DNA from: an uncultured Lachnospiraceae bacterium
Lineage (GTDB): Bacteria; Bacillota; Clostridia; Lachnospirales; Lachnospiraceae
Reading direction: 5' to 3'
Assembly (NCBI GenBank): GCA_902776305.1
Contig: CACYPS010000003.1
Location: 1-64,000, forward strand
DNA: 64,000 nt
Both the position numbers and the translations under genes were made by a program. Below the pieces are notes generated by a model. The model worked only from the letters and a program-made list of their open reading frames with translations, had not been told where the DNA came from and searched no databases. This document shows positions 1-7,977 of the stretch, one piece after another (position 1 is the stretch's first letter; the number at the start of each line of letters is the position of its first letter).

Positions 1-8
1 GCCTCCGG

Positions 9-212
9 TTTACCGAAGTAGACGACATTCTTGCTCATACTTCGGTATTCGCAGCTTTGGCTTCTCTGGCTCGAGCCTCCAGTTTACCGAAGTAAGCGAG
101 CTTTTGCCTTCTACTCCGTAATTCCGACCGGATTCTTCCGGAAGTCAATGCCGATTTACGGAAGTGTTTGCAAGAATGCCGGCTACTTCGGTAATTCCGA
201 GCAGCCGGCATT
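9..212. repeat. Palindrome array 1 (three units)
   Basis: Three units begin at 9, 83 and 155 (spacing 74 and 72). Each has a left arm such as TTTACCGAAGTA, a loop of about 15-25 bases and a right arm such as TACTTCGGTA, so each can form a short hairpin. The third unit mixes CGG and CCG forms of the arm. The array lies just beyond the stop of the minus-strand gene ending at 225 and continues the same family seen at 1688, 16461 and 47305. No credible gene is seen in 1-220. Confidence 0.8.
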
Positions 213-224
213 CTAACCAACGCA

Positions 225-710
225 CTATTTAAAAATTAACATCATAAGTCCGGCTAAAACTGCCGCTATAATGGGATTCCCGACAATGACAGTCAGCCAC
301 TTAATAATCAGGGTCTTCTTCGGTATATAAGGTTTCAGATCCTCAGTCCCGAGTATTGTCCATGCCTTGGTATATCCCACCCAGTACGCATCAATAAAGA
401 ACCTGTCAAACAATCCTTCCGCCATCGCCATGGCATAAATCTGAAGGAACGGAGTCATAAATCCCCTGGCCCCATTTATGCCGTAGACCGCCCATATCAC
501 AAACCCTATCAGGACAATCATTGTGACAATCTTAAACCACTTTGCGTTACGAGCAATCTCCTGCTCTGTTATCAGTCCCATCCGGACCACACGTTCCTGA
601 ACATCCTTCTCATACAAAAACACTCCGTTGTGTGCCCCGTTAGCGATAACGACAACACATGGAACAAGAAGAATGAAACAACAAACAATACATTCCAGTA
701 TTAAAATCAT
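225..710 (-). CDS. Small integral membrane protein of unknown function
   Basis: This 161-residue protein is not recognised as a named family. Hydrophobic segments are visible at about residues 2-24 (possibly a signal anchor), 60-80 and 137-160, with a less hydrophobic stretch near 86-100. The central part is rich in aromatic residues. The ATG at 710 is preceded by a GGAGACGGAAG ribosome binding site. It lies 91 bases downstream of ispF on the same strand, so it may be cotranscribed, but nothing in its sequence links it to isoprenoid synthesis. Function is unknown; membrane location is inferred from hydrophobicity. Confidence 0.7.
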   Translation of the reverse strand: MILILECIVCCFILLVPCVVVIANGAHNGVFLYEKDVQERVVRMGLITEQEIARNAKWFKIVTMIVLIGFVIWAVYGINGARGFMTPFLQIYAMAMAEGLFDRFFIDAYWVGYTKAWTILGTEDLKPYIPKKTLIIKWLTVIVGNPIIAAVLAGLMMLIFK

Positions 711-801
711 CTTCCGTCTCCTTGATTTCGCTCTCGGAAAACCAAGCCAATACCACAGGCCACTTCTTCCAAGATTCCAACCACATCAGACCTCGCAGGC
801 A

Positions 802-1281
802 TCATTCTTTTGTCTCTATGCAGCATACTGCCTGAGCCGAAATCCCAAGCTTCTGACCTGTGAACCCGAGCTTCTCCTCCGTCGTTGCCTTGACATTCAC
901 GCGATCGACCGGAATGCCAAGAGTCTCAGCAATATTCATCCTCATCTTGTCAATGTGCGGACGCATCTTGGGTGCCTGCGCGATAATAGTGGCATCAATG
1001 TTGCAAATGCTAAAACCGTTCTCATCAAGCATCTCTCCGACGCGCGCCAGAAGAACCCTCGAATCCGCGCCTCTGTACTCTTCGGCAGTATCCGGAAAGT
1101 GCAGACCGATGTCTCCGAGCGCCGCCGCACCGAGCATGGCGTCCATGATGGCGTGCAACAATACGTCTGCATCCGAGTGGCCCAGCAACCCGGTTTCGTG
1201 GGGGATTTCAACGCCGCCAATGATAAGTTTTCTTCCTTCGACAAGCTTGTGGACATCATATCCTGTTCCGACTCTGTACAT
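802..1281 (-). CDS. ispF: 2-C-methyl-D-erythritol 2,4-cyclodiphosphate synthase
   Basis: IspF converts CDP-methylerythritol 2-phosphate to methylerythritol 2,4-cyclodiphosphate and CMP in the non-mevalonate isoprenoid pathway in the cytoplasm. The 159-residue length is typical. The N-terminal GTGYDVHKL supplies metal ligands Asp9 and His11; [12 protein letters not shown] near residue 43 supplies the third metal ligand and active-site segment; [12 protein letters not shown] and the C-terminal [10 protein letters not shown] motif are also typical of the family. The ATG at 1281 is preceded by GGAGG ten bases upstream. It appears to be the first gene of a two-gene unit with the small membrane protein downstream. 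Confidence 0.97.
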   Translation of the reverse strand: MYRVGTGYDVHKLVEGRKLIIGGVEIPHETGLLGHSDADVLLHAIMDAMLGAAALGDIGLHFPDTAEEYRGADSRVLLARVGEMLDENGFSICNIDATIIAQAPKMRPHIDKMRMNIAETLGIPVDRVNVKATTEEKLGFTGQKLGISAQAVCCIETKE

Positions 1282-1378
1282 AATCTATCTACCTCCAAAA
1301 TACAGTGATTCTATCTCTTCTTTCATCCCGGTATAGTGCCTATCACTCAACTCACAACAAAAGCAGCTGTGACCTTGT

Positions 1379-1459
1379 TAAGTCTCACTCCTGAGACTTA
1401 ACACGAGATTCGGGCTATCGTCAGCTGACATAAATCTAAACCATATCCACGCGAATCCT
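1379..1459. repeat. Dispersed element, copy A
   Basis: A degenerate element shared with 9924, 23250 and 46726. It opens with AAGTCTC-(5-6 bases)-GAGACTT, which can fold, followed by CGAGATTCGGG, a GTCAGCTGACA palindrome and ATCTAAACC, and ends with GCGAATCC. It lies upstream of ispF (start 1281) in a gene-free stretch. Apart from this element, 1282-1687 shows no supported gene. Confidence 0.6.
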
Positions 1460-1687
1460 CTTGTTCCTATGCATGCGCAACATTGCCCAAGTGGCGTTTT
1501 CTTGCAGCTCAGCATAGATCTCGCCCTTTGCCGTCCTAAAACAGATGTGTTGGGTAGTCACCACTATCATTGTAACCTATCTTCTGAGAATCATCTACAT
1601 AAATACTGGTATTTTCCAAAGCTTCCCGGCAACAATTCCTCTATATGCAGCTTGTATACAATCGTCCATCCAAATCTAATCTGTGAG

Positions 1688-2312
1688 TTACCGAAGTATA
1701 AGCAGGACTTACGACTACTTCGGTATTTCCGTACTGCCGACCATCAAACTCTCTCTGCCACTACCGAAGTATCTGCAAGATTGACGGCTACTTCGATATT
1801 TCCGTGCTGCCGACCATCAAACTCTCTCTGCCACTACCGAAGTACATGCAAGATTGACGGCTACTTCGGTATTTCCGTGCTGCCATCCAAACAACACTCT
1901 CTTCCACTACCGAAGTATCTGCAAGATTGACGGCTACTTCGGTATTTCCGTGCTGCCGACCATCAAACTCTCTCTTCCACTACCGAAGTATCTGCAAGAT
2001 TGACGGCTACTTCGGTATTTCCGTGCTGCCGACCAAACAAACACTCTCTTCCACTACCGAAGTATCTGCAAGATTGACGGCTACTTCGGTATTTCCATAC
2101 TGCCGACCATCAAACTCTCTCTGCCACTACCGAAGTACATGCAAGATTGCCGGCTACTTCGGTATTTCCGTGCTGCCGACCAAACAAACACTCTCTTCCA
2201 CTACCGAAGTATCTGCAAGATTGACGGCTACTTCGGTAACTGCACCTCCCCAACTATCAACCCCAATAAAAAATACCGAAGTATAAGCATGTTTGCCGTT
2301 TACTTCGGTATT
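1688..2312. repeat. Palindrome array 2 (nine units, about 73-bp period)
   Basis: Left arms (TACCGAAGTA) start at about 1689, 1762, 1835, 1908, 1981, 2055, 2128, 2202 and 2274, so spacing is 72-74. Each is followed after about 17 bases by the complementary TACTTCGGTA, then a conserved linker containing TTTCCGTGCTGCCGACCA. Units are nearly identical, differing mainly in the linker, which indicates recent tandem amplification. One right arm (near 1791) has lost a pairing base. Open frames across the array are repeat artefacts. Confidence 0.9.
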
Positions 2313-2418
2313 TCCAATCAGCCGGACACACTCCCAGCTGACAAACCTCTCCACCCAAAGTGCCAACTTCCTCCCAACCCCATAACTCTTCTGCTGCCTC
2401 CCATCTCTCGCTAAACTG

Positions 2419-2569
2419 AGGCACAAAGATAATATTCTATCGGGAAACATTCGCTGTCCGACCGAGAAATTAAAAAAATTGCACTTTGTGTGACCAAGAA
2501 GTGCAGTTATTTTTTTATATTTCGCAGGGAAGGACAAGAGTTTCCCGATGAATATTATCACATGTGCCG
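2419..2569. repeat. Large cruciform element, copy E1
   Basis: An imperfect palindrome of about 150 bp. Left arm order is GGCACA, GATAATATTC, ATCGGGAAAC, CTGTCC, a run of A, TTGCACTT; the right arm mirrors it with AAGTGCA, a run of T, GGACA, GTTTCCCGAT, GAATATTATC and TGTGCC. It sits inside a larger direct duplication: roughly 2325-2575 is repeated at 2636-2887. It could form a very long hairpin in DNA or RNA. No protein is supported in it. Confidence 0.75.
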
Positions 2570-2731
2570 TAGCATTGCGCGAACAATCACAGCTGAAGAG
2601 TTACACTTCTTACCTTTTTCGCTACTTTCAAGCTATCCGACATATTCCCATCCAAACACCTCTCCACTCAAAGTGCCAACTTCCTCCCAACCCCACAACT
2701 CTTCTGCTGCCTCCCCATCTCTCGCTAAACT

Positions 2732-2882
2732 GAGGCACAAAGATAATATTCTATCGGGAAACATTCGCTGTCCGACCGAGAAATTAAAAAAATTGCACTT
2801 TGTGTGACCAAGGTGCAGTTATTTTTTTATATTTCGCAGGGAAGGACAAGAGTTTCCCGATGAATATTATCACATGTGCCGT
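2732..2882. repeat. Large cruciform element, copy E2, with a partial third right arm
   Basis: Near-identical second copy of the 2419-2569 element, including about 90 bases of shared left flank, so the pair arose by duplication of a unit of about 250 bp. Immediately after it, 2899-2941 repeats only the right end (GTTTCCCGATG to GTGCCGCAGC), abutting the stop of the minus-strand gene at 2967. A diverged copy, E3, lies at 63246-63434. Confidence 0.75.
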
Positions 2883-2966
2883 AGCTTTATGATGCCTATG
2901 GCAGAAGAGTTTCCCGATGAATATTATCACATGTGCCGCAGCATTACATGCCTGTCAGCTGAAGAG

Positions 2967-3497
2967 TTACTCCTCCTTCGCCTTCAACTCCTCCAACTCC
3001 TTCGCAATCGCCGTCTTAAGCGTCGCCATCACCGAATACACCGTCTTCGTATCCCCATCCTTATACACGTACAGGGAACTCACAGCATCATTCTCATCCC
3101 CGAGCGCCACCTCCGTCGTATTACCCTCGGTATCCGTCACCTCGAGCACATACTCCGGTTCATCCAGGCCATACTGAGCCAGATCCGTGACATCCTCAAG
3201 CTTCTGATAGACCGTTACGCCCGTCAGACCCGAGCACACCGTATTCATCGCAGTCTGGTCAAGCTCAAGCTCGCGATCCCCATCATAAGACCACTGGCCA
3301 TCGACCCGGTGGAATGAAAGCGTCTCGCCGTCCTTCGGCGTCCAACTGATTGCCTGGATTTTGTCCGCAGTCAACTCAAGCAGCGTCTCTTTGGTCTCCG
3401 TCTCATCGGCTCTGCCCAATTTGACTGAATAATACGCAAGTATCAGAGCAACCAATACAAAGACTGCTACAACAAGCATTATTATCTTCTTTTTCAT
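2967..3497 (-). CDS. DUF4340-like protein, last gene of the GldAFG-like operon
   Basis: A 176-residue protein with one N-terminal membrane anchor (about residues 5-24) and an extracytoplasmic domain resembling DUF4340 proteins, which commonly accompany GldG-like auxiliary ABC subunits. Visible features are the repeated ITWTP-like strand (AISWTPKDGETLSF), the QYGLDEPEY stretch characteristic of the family and a C-terminal charged helix. The ATG at 3497 shares its first base with the TGA of the upstream gene (TGATG), with AGGAG six bases before it; a GTG at 3500 is the alternative. Tight coupling implies joint function with the transporter. The substrate is unknown. Confidence 0.75.
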   Translation of the reverse strand: MKKKIIMLVVAVFVLVALILAYYSVKLGRADETETKETLLELTADKIQAISWTPKDGETLSFHRVDGQWSYDGDRELELDQTAMNTVCSGLTGVTVYQKLEDVTDLAQYGLDEPEYVLEVTDTEGNTTEVALGDENDAVSSLYVYKDGDTKTVYSVMATLKTAIAKELEELKAKEE

Positions 3498-5035
3498 CAC
3501 TTACTCCTGCGTCTCACCGTAATCACAATACCACCGATCAGAACCAGCGCCGGAAGCCCGAACATCAGCGCATTGCCAATGAGCGCCGCTGTCCCTTGCG
3601 GAACCGTAATGCTCGGCTCCTGCATCGTCTTGGCCGGAATAGATACCGTAACCTCGCGGTCCGTCAGGTAGGTGATGGAATCCGAGAACAGCTGCATATT
3701 TCCGGCAGGCATCTCGACGTACATCTGCAACAATGAAGAAAATGCGTCCGAACTGAACAGGCACGGCGAAGAGTAATAAAGAATCTTCGTGTGTGTCGTA
3801 TCTTCAGGCTTCTCCTCTTTTTCCTCGAGTTCCACGTCAGCCTCGCCGTAGGACGACTCACTTAATGTGTGCTCAATCTTCACGCCGAGCGTGAATTTAC
3901 CGGATGTATCACCATCCTCCTTTTCGAGAGTCTGTGTGTCGAGATCTTTTAAAAATGCCTGCTCGGAAGTCGTGAGCAGCGGCGTCGCCGTGTAAGTGAG
4001 CTCGTCATCATCCGAACTGATATTGATCGCCTGTGTAAATGCATCCACGATATTCATGCCGGCTACCTTCTCAGTCACATCCGCCGATGCAACATCCGGC
4101 AGCAGAATATATGGTGCCTGCGTAAAATGCGCCGTATCTCCCTCAACAACAAAGCCCGGGATGCGGCTCACGCCGTAAGCCTCAAGAATGCTGTCAAAAT
4201 TCGGCGTCTCATCGGAAGCGACGACTGATACGATCAGGGCTTTACCGCCGTCTGCGAGGTACTTCGTAACTTTCCCGGCTTCATCCTTCGTGAAGTCTGT
4301 TTCCGGTGCAAATATAATCAGCAGATCACAGTCACCCGGCACATCGCTGCTGAGGAGATTGAGATCCTTCGTAGTGATACTTGCCTTCTCGAGCATATCC
4401 GTCATATTCGAGCTCAATGCGATCTCATTGTGTCCGGATACTGTGTAGGCCGTGCTCGTGTCGCCACCCGCAACATATGCGATTGCGCTCGTAATCTGTC
4501 CCTCACCGTCAAAACTGTACTGATACGTTGAATAGTCCGTCAGGTAAATGGAATAGTTATCAATGACTTTGGATTTGTCACCTGATGTAACGATCACGCT
4601 GTTCGGAGGAACTGCGGTATCCGAATACTGTTGATAAAATGTGGGATTTGCAACGACATCCACCTTCTTCATCTTGACATGATCCGACGCAGATACATAA
4701 GAATCAAGCAGTGCTTCGATCCGTGTATCTTCTTTTCCCGACTGGATGAGATAATTCAGCGTGACATCATCCGTGAGTCCGGCGAGGACTTCCTTCGTCG
4801 TGTCTCCGATCGTGAATATCTTATTGGTGGACATGTCAAATGTCGTCCTATCCGAAGGCACCGCCCCCACAATCATATTTAAAACCACGATGGCAGCGAT
4901 TATGATGGCGGCCATGCCGGTGGCAAATGAACCGTTTGCCAGACTTCTCTTATCTATCTTTCTTCCGGCCTTAGGCGCTTTGGACATTTCAGGTCCGGCG
5001 TTTTGGGCCTCCTTATTTTTCCTGAACAAATTCAT
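3497..5035 (-). CDS. GldG-like auxiliary ABC subunit
   Basis: A 512-residue protein with a short cytoplasmic N-terminus, a membrane span at about residues 35-58, a large outside domain and a C-terminal span (about 480-502) followed by a basic tail RRRSK. The outside domain carries the pattern of GldG/ABC-type auxiliary proteins: TNKIFTIGDTTKEVLAGL near the start, then GGDTSTAYTVSGHNE and LLIIFAPETDFTKDEAGKV. In gliding Bacteroidetes GldG partners GldA and GldF; in Firmicutes homologous operons are common but their cargo is unknown. ATG at 5035 is chosen for AAGGAGGG seven bases upstream; TTG at 5041 is possible. Confidence 0.8.
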   Translation of the reverse strand: MNLFRKNKEAQNAGPEMSKAPKAGRKIDKRSLANGSFATGMAAIIIAAIVVLNMIVGAVPSDRTTFDMSTNKIFTIGDTTKEVLAGLTDDVTLNYLIQSGKEDTRIEALLDSYVSASDHVKMKKVDVVANPTFYQQYSDTAVPPNSVIVTSGDKSKVIDNYSIYLTDYSTYQYSFDGEGQITSAIAYVAGGDTSTAYTVSGHNEIALSSNMTDMLEKASITTKDLNLLSSDVPGDCDLLIIFAPETDFTKDEAGKVTKYLADGGKALIVSVVASDETPNFDSILEAYGVSRIPGFVVEGDTAHFTQAPYILLPDVASADVTEKVAGMNIVDAFTQAINISSDDDELTYTATPLLTTSEQAFLKDLDTQTLEKEDGDTSGKFTLGVKIEHTLSESSYGEADVELEEKEEKPEDTTHTKILYYSSPCLFSSDAFSSLLQMYVEMPAGNMQLFSDSITYLTDREVTVSIPAKTMQEPSITVPQGTAALIGNALMFGLPALVLIGGIVITVRRRSK

Positions 5036-5047
5036 GACCAACCCTCC

Positions 5048-5911
5048 TTAGTTCCAGCGTCTTCTCTGAAGTGACGTAAATGTAAGCACTATGCCAATGA
5101 CCGCTACAGAGACGAAATACAGAAGATCAGCCACTTTGAAGCTGCTGTATGCAAATGACTCGAAATGCGAATAAAAATCAAGACATTTCAAAATCATCTC
5201 AGGCTTACCTGCGAACCAGTCCTGTTTCACAAAATATGCAATAAACACCGCTGCCGCGCACACAGCCGTCGTACAAATGCCCGCTGTAAAATTGCTGGTC
5301 ATCGCTACCACAATAGCTCCTGCAATCACCGCCAGTATGACAAACATCACCATGGACGGAAAACTGTTCGCACTGACCAGCGTGTAGGTATTGTGCAGAA
5401 TCATTGTCAGAAAGACAAACAGCAAACTTCCGATTGCGGCAATGATCTGGTTATCCGTCAGAGAGCTGATGAACATACCGCAGGCCAGATAAGCGCACCC
5501 GATCAGGAAGAAAATCAGGATGCTTACATAGTCCACTGCATATGACATCTCGCCATATGGGCTGATAATGAGCGGAAGTACGCACATCACAAGGCAGGGT
5601 ATCGCATAGACTGTAATAAGAGCCAGATATTTGCCCATAACGATTTCCATCGGCGATACCGGAGCGGTAAGAAGCAGCTGATCAGTCTTCTGGCGGCGTT
5701 CCTCAGCGAAAGACCTCATGGTCAGGACCGGTACTACAATATAAAAAATCAGATTCGAGTTGAAAACCGCATAAACCAGACTGGATGCCCCGCTGTGAAG
5801 ATTGTAATAGCGGAACATATAACCGACGATCAGCAGCATGACCGATATGGCGATCGCCCCGTACATGGAAGTAAGGCAGCTTTTCACTTCTCTCTTATAA
5901 ATTGCTATCAT
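5048..5911 (-). CDS. ABC-2 type permease, GldF-like
   Basis: A 287-residue polytopic membrane protein with about six hydrophobic segments. The pattern VLTMRSFAEERRQKTDQLLLTAP is diagnostic of the ABC-2 permease subfamily that includes GldF and NosY-like proteins. Its ATG overlaps the TGA of the upstream ATPase gene (ATGA), indicating translational coupling; the GldG-like gene follows 12 bases after its stop. It would form the membrane channel for the ATPase encoded upstream. The transported substrate cannot be told from sequence. Confidence 0.88.
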   Translation of the reverse strand: MIAIYKREVKSCLTSMYGAIAISVMLLIVGYMFRYYNLHSGASSLVYAVFNSNLIFYIVVPVLTMRSFAEERRQKTDQLLLTAPVSPMEIVMGKYLALITVYAIPCLVMCVLPLIISPYGEMSYAVDYVSILIFFLIGCAYLACGMFISSLTDNQIIAAIGSLLFVFLTMILHNTYTLVSANSFPSMVMFVILAVIAGAIVVAMTSNFTAGICTTAVCAAAVFIAYFVKQDWFAGKPEMILKCLDFYSHFESFAYSSFKVADLLYFVSVAVIGIVLTFTSLQRRRWN

Positions 5912-7077
5912 ACTTCCTCACCTGCTTTCTCTGCACTGTCTCCGAATGTGTCAGCTTTTTTATCAGAAGCATCTTTGTCCTCCCCGGATGCATCTTCGGT
6001 TTCTGACTCATCCCTGTCAGCTTCCGAATCATCTTTATCCGCCCGGGACTCGTCCCCTTCTGCATCCAAAGCATCTGTACTCGATACGGATTCTTCCTCT
6101 TCAGCTTCCGAATCATCCTCATCCGCCTCGGAATAGTCCACATCTCCCTCGTTCTCTGTGAGCTCCAGGAAAATGTCCTCAAGGCTCGCCTTCTTCACAT
6201 CGACAGAGTAATACGGACACCCTGCCTTAGCCAGAGCCGTAACGATCTCCTTGCGCGGATCTCCTTCGCCCTCGTAATCAATCGTTGCTGTGAGAAGACC
6301 ATCCGAACCCTCGGAAATATTGACCTTACCCTCTCCGGCAAATGCCGTCAGCACACTCTCAAGCGTCTCCGCATCAGCCGGTGAGGAGATAATGATCTGC
6401 GTTCCCTGGCCCTGACCTGCTGCGAGATTCTCAGGGGTGTCGAGAGCGACGAGGCGGCCATTTGAAATAATCATGACCGTATCGCAGATCTCACTGACCT
6501 CAGCCAGAATGTGGGAACTCAATATGACCGTGTGTTTCTTGCCGAGTTCCTTGATCAGCTCGCGAATCTCGATGATCTGCTTCGGATCAAGACCTACCGT
6601 CGGCTCATCGAGAATCAGAGTCTCCGGATTGCTGACCAGAGCCTGTGCAAATCCGACTCTCTGCTTATATCCCTTGGACAGATTTTTAATCAGCCTGTCC
6701 GCCACATCCGTGATACTCAGCTCCTCCATGACCCGGGCGACCTGTGCCTTGCGGTCCTTGCGCGGCACTTTCTTGAGCTCCGCTGCAAATGTCAGGTACT
6801 CCCTCACCGTCATATCCGGATAAAGCGGCGGAATTTCCGGCAAATACCCGATCGTGCGCTTTGCCTTCTCCGGCTCATCGAGAATACTGTAGCCGTTAAT
6901 GATAACCTCTCCTTCAGTCGGAGCGAGGTATCCGGTCATTATGTTCATTGTGGTGGATTTGCCTGCTCCGTTCGGTCCGAGGAAACCGTACACGGATCCC
7001 TCATCGACCGTAAAGCTGAGGTCGTCAACGGCGAGATGATCACCGTACTGTTTTGTGAGATTCTTTACTTCAATCAA
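5908..7077 (-). CDS. ABC transporter ATPase, GldA-like, with acidic C-terminal tail
   Basis: A 389-residue ATPase starting at a TTG (7077) that follows GAGGGAGG by six bases; the longer frame to 7143 lacks a site. Walker A GPNGAGKST is at about 34-42, the signature LSKGYKQR at 133-140, Walker B LILDEP at 154-159 and an H-loop SSHIL near 187. About 80 residues at the C-terminus (from about 309) are almost only Asp, Glu, Ser, Ala and Lys, which is not part of the usual nucleotide-binding domain and looks disordered. It is the first gene of a coupled four-gene operon (ATPase, permease, GldG-like, DUF4340-like). Confidence 0.9.
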   Translation of the reverse strand: MIEVKNLTKQYGDHLAVDDLSFTVDEGSVYGFLGPNGAGKSTTMNIMTGYLAPTEGEVIINGYSILDEPEKAKRTIGYLPEIPPLYPDMTVREYLTFAAELKKVPRKDRKAQVARVMEELSITDVADRLIKNLSKGYKQRVGFAQALVSNPETLILDEPTVGLDPKQIIEIRELIKELGKKHTVILSSHILAEVSEICDTVMIISNGRLVALDTPENLAAGQGQGTQIIISSPADAETLESVLTAFAGEGKVNISEGSDGLLTATIDYEGEGDPRKEIVTALAKAGCPYYSVDVKKASLEDIFLELTENEGDVDYSEADEDDSEAEEEESVSSTDALDAEGDESRADKDDSEADRDESETEDASGEDKDASDKKADTFGDSAEKAGEEV

Positions 7078-7096
7078 AACGATCCTCCCTCTAATT

Positions 7097-7125
7097 CGAC
7101 ACAGTGCCTTTTCGCCTTGTGTCGC
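7097..7125 (-). promoter_or_regulatory. Inverted repeat in the leader of the GldAFG-like operon
   Basis: CGACACA and TGTGTCG flank a 15-base loop just upstream of the ribosome binding site of the TTG-started ATPase gene. It could form a hairpin in the mRNA leader or serve as a protein site. A second small palindrome (GGCTTTTCGTGAAAAGCC, 7195-7212) lies further upstream. The gene-free stretch 7078-7470 holds nothing else I can support. Confidence 0.35.
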
Positions 7126-7470
7126 CTGCTCTGTTACTTTCATGTCAGGCTATTACGAAACAATGTATGTCATGGAATCGAATGCACATACAATGGCTTT
7201 TCGTGAAAAGCCCGCGCTTTGCTATAGCTGAATCTTTAATGCAATCATCTGACTATAGTAGGATTGACTTGTGTCATTTTTGTGAAAGAAGATGCAAAAA
7301 ACGTTCTTCAGCAGACCTGCAACGCTGCTCTTCCTTCTGTTCGTACAAAATGACGCAAAAATGCCGCATCCGGCAAAGCATGAACCAAACACCAACAGTA
7401 CCCTTCCGATACCGTCATGTCAAGTACTTCTTCAGCCGAATGCGGCAGTCTATTTCATATCTTGTTTCGC

Positions 7471-7911
7471 TCAGTCTCCGAAAATCTTCTCCAGCTCATC
7501 CTGGCAGATGACCTTCACGCCGTGAGCCTCCAGCAGATTAGCGGCAGCCTTATTATCAGCGACCTTGATGACAAGATATGCCTTATCACGCTGTCTTGTC
7601 AGGAACGCGTATGTATACTCAAGGTTGATGCCCTTATCGCCGAGGATTGCAAGGATATCGCTGAGCGCACCCGGCTCATCCTTCATCTCAACTGTGAGGA
7701 CCTTTGTGATCTGGCATATATAGCCCTCATCCTTCAGGACCGTGACCGTCTCATAGACATCGTCCACGATCACTCTGGCGATACCGAAGTCCATGGCATC
7801 GGCTACGCAGAGAGCTCTCATATCAATATTATTCTTCTGAAGAACCTTGCAGAACTCTGCGAGTGTTCCCGGTTTATTCTCAAGGAATACGGAAATCTGT
7901 TTTGTTGTCAT
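7471..7911 (-). CDS. Tandem ACT-domain amino-acid-binding protein
   Basis: A 146-residue protein made of two ACT domains, at about 1-70 and 71-146. The first shows the ACT pattern ISVFLENKPGTLAEF and the second VEMKDEPGALSDILAIL, each with the Gly-Thr/Ala-Leu turn that binds amino acids in this family. There is no enzymatic domain. It lies 66 bases downstream of a PaaK-like ligase on the same strand, a neighbourhood often seen in Clostridia and archaea, where the ACT protein may sense aromatic or branched amino acids. The ATG at 7911 follows AAAGGGGA. Confidence 0.85.
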   Translation of the reverse strand: MTTKQISVFLENKPGTLAEFCKVLQKNNIDMRALCVADAMDFGIARVIVDDVYETVTVLKDEGYICQITKVLTVEMKDEPGALSDILAILGDKGINLEYTYAFLTRQRDKAYLVIKVADNKAAANLLEAHGVKVICQDELEKIFGD

Positions 7912-7977
7912 AACATTCCCCTTTACATTTTAAAATGCTGTCAAAGCTATCTCATATACCGTTTGTTCCGTTCAGAA

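Noticed and set aside
1688..2312. CRISPR-like array from regularly spaced repeats
   Set aside because: The intervening sequences are themselves repeats, not unique spacers, the hairpin arms are only 10-12 bases, and no cas gene is present.
1927..2414. Long open frames across the repeat array
   Set aside because: They arise because the period is close to a multiple of three plus one with few stops; composition is not protein-like and no ribosome site is present.
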